Source: Actinomycetes bacterium (GTDB taxonomy: Bacteria > Actinomycetota > Actinomycetes > Actinomycetales > Cellulomonadaceae). From it: a stretch of 7,830 nt of DNA. Position 1 is the first letter of the stretch. Every line of letters starts with the position of its first letter. This document shows, in pieces, positions 5,366 to 7,830 of this stretch. The stretch is from positions 1 through 7,830 of the forward strand of contig JAEZBT010000104.1 in assembly GCA_023426865.1 (NCBI GenBank), written 5' to 3'. A program made the position numbers and the translations under genes. The notes below the pieces were generated by a model that saw nothing but the letters and a program-made list of their open reading frames with translations, was not told the DNA's origin and did not search any database.

Positions 5366-6502
5366 CTAGCGGCGTGCCGTGACCGCCCGGGGCGCCGGGC
5401 GAGCGCTGCCGGGCTGACGCCGGACGGCCCAGTCGGCGAACGCGTGGGCCGCGTCCACGACCGCGGTACTGCGCAGCGAGTGGAAGAAGTCGAAGTTGTG
5501 CTGGGTGCCCGGCAGCGCGGCGAGGACGACGGGCGCGGTCGCGACGGCGTCGAGCCGGTCCGCGAACCGCCGCGCCTCCCCGATCGGGACCAGCGTGTCC
5601 AGCGTCCCGTGCACGAGCAGAGTCGGCGGCGCCTCCGGGGAGAGGCAGTCGTACGGCGAGGCGGGTGCACCCGGCGCGGGACGCCCGGCAGGCCCGTAGT
5701 AGCCGTAGAACCCGATCGCGGCGGACACGGAGGGGTCGGTCAGGGCGATCGTCGTGGCGAGGTGCGCCCCCGCGGAGCCTCCGGCGATGACGACCCGCGC
5801 CGGGTCGGCCCCGAGCTCGTCGGCGTGCTCGCGGAGCCAGGCGAGCGCGTGACGCGCGTCGTCCAGCGAGTCCGCGTACCGGGTCCGCAGCCGGTAGCTC
5901 GCGCTGGCGCAGACCCAGCCGGCCGCGGCGAGGCGGTGGAGCAGCGGGAGGCCGCCGAGCACCTTGCTGCCCGTCTGGAACCCGCCGCCGTGCAGGTAGA
6001 GCAGGACCGGGGCTCCGGCGACGCCCCGGCGCGGACGGTAGACGTCGAGGCGCTGGTTCCGGTGGCTGCCGTAGTGGCGGTTGCGGAGCCGACGGACGCC
6101 CGGGTGCCAGAAGAGGGCGGGCAGCAGGATTCGCAGCGCTGACGGCCTGGTCCGGGGCATGCCGATGCCTGGCGTCCGCGCGAGCGCGGACTCCAGGGCG
6201 GGACGGGCGGAGCGGGTCCGGAGCGCCAGGGCGGCGAGGCCCGCGACCGGGATCGCGGTGAGCGCCACAGCGAGCCACCACGCCGGCTCCCCGACCTCGG
6301 ACGTGAGGGTGGCGGCCACGCCGGGCGCGAGCAGGACCAGCCCGAGGAGCGGCTGCTCGTTGACGAGGTACCCCAGCGCGAACGAGAGGCGGAACGGCCG
6401 GGAGTGCTGCGGCAACGGTGGCCGGAGCGCCACGAACGTGCACGCGGAGACCACGAGGACCGTGGTGAAGAAGCCGAGCGGCAGGGCGGTGACGGAGCTC
6501 AT
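5366..6502 (-). CDS. membrane-anchored alpha/beta hydrolase (HSL-type esterase/lipase)
   Basis: A 378-aa protein with two parts. Residues 1-100 hold three hydrophobic segments (about 7-26, 40-60 and 75-95), so the protein should be membrane-bound. Residues about 140-365 form an alpha/beta hydrolase: the oxyanion-hole motif HGGG (171-174), the nucleophile elbow GGSAG with Ser243, the acid Asp302 in HGTLDTLVP, and the base His335 in GTQHNFDFF. All catalytic residues of the hormone-sensitive-lipase type are present. It probably hydrolyses a carboxylic ester or lipid; the substrate is unknown. Which side of the membrane the catalytic domain faces is uncertain: three helices put the ends on opposite sides. 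ATG 6502 has a modest GGAAGG about 8 nt upstream. It is divergent from a TetR regulator, which makes it the first candidate target of that regulator. The Pro/Ala/Arg-rich tail after 362 looks disordered. Confidence 0.9.
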   Translation of the reverse strand: MSSVTALPLGFFTTVLVVSACTFVALRPPLPQHSRPFRLSFALGYLVNEQPLLGLVLLAPGVAATLTSEVGEPAWWLAVALTAIPVAGLAALALRTRSARPALESALARTPGIGMPRTRPSALRILLPALFWHPGVRRLRNRHYGSHRNQRLDVYRPRRGVAGAPVLLYLHGGGFQTGSKVLGGLPLLHRLAAAGWVCASASYRLRTRYADSLDDARHALAWLREHADELGADPARVVIAGGSAGAHLATTIALTDPSVSAAIGFYGYYGPAGRPAPGAPASPYDCLSPEAPPTLLVHGTLDTLVPIGEARRFADRLDAVATAPVVLAALPGTQHNFDFFHSLRSTAVVDAAHAFADWAVRRQPGSARPAPRAVTARR

Positions 6503-6535
6503 GGGATGCCCTTCCTGTCGTGCGGCGCACGGTCG

Positions 6536-6564
6536 TTGCCTGCACGCCTCTACAGACGTAAAGG
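6536..6564 (+). promoter_or_regulatory. candidate promoter of the TetR gene
   Basis: TTGCCT (6536-6541) and TAAAGG (6559-6564) are 17 bp apart on the + strand, with transcription starting near 6571 and a leader of about 39 nt to ATG 6610. An alternative -10 is TACTCT at 6568-6573, which overlaps the hydrolase -10 on the other strand but has no matching -35. Confidence 0.4.
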
Positions 6565-6568
6565 CCGT

Positions 6569-6597
6569 ACTCTATGGATGTCGAGAAGCTCGGGCAA
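6569..6597 (-). promoter_or_regulatory. candidate promoter of the alpha/beta hydrolase gene
   Basis: On the minus strand TTGCCC (6597-6592) and TAGAGT (6574-6569) are separated by exactly 17 bp. Transcription would begin near 6562, giving a leader of about 60 nt. The -35 lies over the Shine-Dalgarno of the divergent TetR gene. Confidence 0.5.
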
Positions 6598-6609
6598 GAG
6601 GAGGCGTTG

Positions 6610-7191
6610 ATGTCCGGTCCGGAGGACCGCCGCACGAGGATCGCCGACGCCGTCGTCACCGTCCTGGGCGAGCGGGGCAGCCGGGGCCTGACCCACCGCG
6701 CCGTCGACGAGGAGGCGGAGCTCCCGCCAGGCTCGACGTCCTACTACCTGCGCAGCCGGGCCGACCTGCTCGCCGCCGCCGTCCCGCGCCTGGCGCAGCT
6801 CGACCTCGAGCTCCTCGAGAGTGCCGGTACGCCGCTGGAGACCCTGACGCGGGTCCTGGACGACGCCCTGCACGGTCCCGGCCGCCTGCGCACCCTGGCC
6901 CGCTACGAGCTCGTCCTGGAGTCGGCCCGCCGACCGGAGCTGCGCGCGGCGCTCGCCGTCGGGACCGAGCGCCTGCTCGACACCCTGCTGGACCTCTTTC
7001 CCACGACGCCGTTGGCGCAGGCCCGGGTCCGCGCGCGCGACTTGCTGGCCTTCGTCGACGGGCTGCTGCTCGCGAACGTGACAGGCCCCGAGGCGCAGCG
7101 GCGGAGCACGGAGGACCTCGTCGCGACGCTGGCGCGTCACCTCGAGGCGAGCCCGGACGAGCTCGGTCGAGGTGAGCGACGAAGGCCCTGA
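6610..7191 (+). CDS. TetR-family transcriptional regulator
   Basis: A 193-aa TetR regulator, the usual length. Residues about 8-55 form the DNA-binding domain: helix 1 RIADAVVTVLGERG, then GLTHRAVDEEAELPPGSTSY as helix-turn-helix, then YYLRSRADLL opening helix 4. The rest is an all-helical, Leu/Ala/Arg-rich ligand and dimer domain. ATG 6610 is chosen because AAGAGGAGG (6596-6604) lies 5 nt ahead; the in-frame ATG at 6574 lacks a Shine-Dalgarno, sits right at the predicted transcription start, and would add 12 residues outside the family fold. It is divergent from the membrane-anchored hydrolase with 107 bp between starts, so it probably represses that gene and perhaps itself. I found no clean palindrome in the gap. 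Its TGA lies inside the stem of the following terminator. The ligand is unknown. Confidence 0.92.
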   Translation: MSGPEDRRTRIADAVVTVLGERGSRGLTHRAVDEEAELPPGSTSYYLRSRADLLAAAVPRLAQLDLELLESAGTPLETLTRVLDDALHGPGRLRTLARYELVLESARRPELRAALAVGTERLLDTLLDLFPTTPLAQARVRARDLLAFVDGLLLANVTGPEAQRRSTEDLVATLARHLEASPDELGRGERRRP

Positions 7192-7216
7192 CCGACGTCC
7201 GCCGGTCAGGGCCTTC
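7181..7216. terminator. bidirectional hairpin terminator between tetR and tRNA-Pro
   Basis: GAAGGCCCTGACCG (7181-7194) pairs perfectly with CGGTCAGGGCCTTC (7203-7216): a 14-bp stem with an 8-nt loop. The TetR stop codon TGA (7189-7191) lies within the left arm. The tRNA-Pro gene, read on the minus strand, ends 7 bp from the hairpin. The stem begins with AAGG and ends with CCTT, so each strand has only a short T run after the GC core; the U-tract is weak, but stem length and position between convergent genes make a shared terminator very likely. Confidence 0.8.
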
Positions 7217-7222
7217 CATACG

Positions 7223-7296
<74 letters not shown>

Positions 7297-7309
7297 AAGG
7301 TGCCCGGCA

Positions 7310-7339
7310 AGGATAGCCCAGCCGCACCCCCGCCATGAA
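7310..7339 (-). promoter_or_regulatory. candidate promoter of the tRNA-Pro gene
   Basis: On the minus strand TATCCT (7315-7310) is a good TAnnnT -10 box, with TTCATG (7339-7334) 18 bp upstream as a weak -35. Transcription would start near 7303, about 7 nt before the mature tRNA 5' end at 7296. Confidence 0.45.
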
Positions 7340-7386
7340 ACCCGTTCGTCCCGCGGTCACCGGCCGCCTGGCGCGGTGCCGCGCGG

Positions 7387-7830
7387 TCAGCCCTCGCGCG
7401 GGACGAGCGTGAGCAGCGTCGCCTCGGGACGGCACGCGAAGCGCACGGGCGCATAGGGCGACGTCCCGAGCCCGGCGGACACGTGCAGCCACGACGACGC
7501 AGCCCCGTCCGGGGAGTCCGGCCGCGCGCCCGGCCAGCCGTGCAGGCCCTTCGCGCGGCGGGTGTCGAGGTCGCAGTTCGTCACCAGCGCACCCCAGCCC
7601 GGCACGCAGAGCTGGCCGCCGTGCGTGTGCCCCGCCAGGATCGAGTCGACGCCGTCACCGTGCATGGCGTCGAGCACCCGCCGGTAGGGGGCGTGCGTGC
7701 CCCCGAGGCGCACGTCCGGCGGAGCCTGTGCCGCCGAGTGCTGCGCCCGCGTCGAGGCAGGGAAGCGGTCACGGTCCAGGTGGGCGTCGTCGACGCCGAC
7801 GAGGGCGACCTCGACGGGGCCGCCCTCCGT
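7387..7830 (-). CDS. metallophosphoesterase, C-terminal part (5' end outside window)
   Basis: The visible 147 residues run in one frame from the right edge to a TGA at 7389-7387; the start lies beyond 7830, so the ATG at 7713 is internal. The frame holds the C-terminal metal-binding motifs of calcineurin-like metallophosphoesterases: GGTHAPYRR with a His, then AGHTHGGQLCVPG with the GHxH pair, followed by the ALVTNCDLDTRRAKGLH stretch shared by the bacterial YkuE-like/UDP-lipid-type group. The N-terminal Asp/His motifs that complete the two-metal site would lie outside the window. It is a hydrolase of a phosphoester, substrate unknown. It is on the same strand as tRNA-Pro, 90 bp upstream of it, and the tRNA has its own promoter-like box in this gap. 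Confidence 0.88.
   Translation of the reverse strand, partial: TEGGPVEVALVGVDDAHLDRDRFPASTRAQHSAAQAPPDVRLGGTHAPYRRVLDAMHGDGVDSILAGHTHGGQLCVPGWGALVTNCDLDTRRAKGLHGWPGARPDSPDGAASSWLHVSAGLGTSPYAPVRFACRPEATLLTLVPREG

Noticed and set aside
5003..6142. 379-codon + strand frame opposite the hydrolase
   Set aside because: It is antisense to a gene with a complete catalytic triad and has no recognisable domain.
4854..6659. 601-codon minus-strand frame spanning the deaminase and hydrolase
   Set aside because: It is out of frame with both recognisable enzymes and encodes a low-complexity Arg/Ala/Pro sequence.
7374..7386. GCGCGG/CCGCGC inverted repeat after the metallophosphoesterase stop as a terminator
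   Set aside because: The loop would be only about 2 nt and no T run follows; GC-rich short repeats of this kind are expected by chance here.

Overview
The window looks like a chromosomal segment of a high-GC actinobacterium, most like the Micrococcales (Cellulomonas-type genomes). Third codon positions are almost all G or C, -10 boxes fit TAnnnT with weak -35 boxes, several starts look leaderless, and the tRNA gene has no encoded CCA. The genus is an inference from style and gene families.

Left part (1-3961, + strand): the last 36 codons of an unidentified gene, then a tight five-gene operon. It encodes a YtrA-type GntR repressor, a YtrB-like ABC ATPase, a six-helix membrane protein, a second canonical ABC ATPase, and an ABC-2 (DrrB-type) permease. 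A near-perfect palindrome with 10-bp arms lies just upstream and covers the probable -10 box, so the repressor very probably controls its own operon. Gene overlaps (ATGA) and gaps of 1-14 bp suggest one transcript. The likely role is membrane export or antibiotic/cell-envelope stress defence by two ABC modules; substrates cannot be read from sequence.

Middle part (3978-6502, - strand): a NUDIX hydrolase, a small 71-residue protein of unknown function with an ideal ribosome binding site, a dCMP-deaminase-type zinc enzyme, and an alpha/beta hydrolase with three N-terminal membrane helices. The NUDIX and deaminase genes have TAnnnT boxes 6-7 bp before their ATG and no Shine-Dalgarno, suggesting leaderless transcripts. 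The NUDIX gene converges on the ABC operon with a 16-bp gap.

Right part (6503-7830): a TetR regulator divergent from the alpha/beta hydrolase, with overlapping divergent promoters, so it probably regulates the hydrolase, itself, or both. Its stop codon lies inside a strong bidirectional hairpin terminator that also serves the opposing tRNA-Pro(CGG) gene. Last, on the - strand, is the C-terminal part of a metallophosphoesterase that runs off the window edge.

No CRISPR array, insertion sequence, phage gene or clear novel defence island is visible. The most interesting items are the two-transporter operon under one YtrA operator, the uncharacterised 71-residue protein, and the overlapping regulatory architecture.
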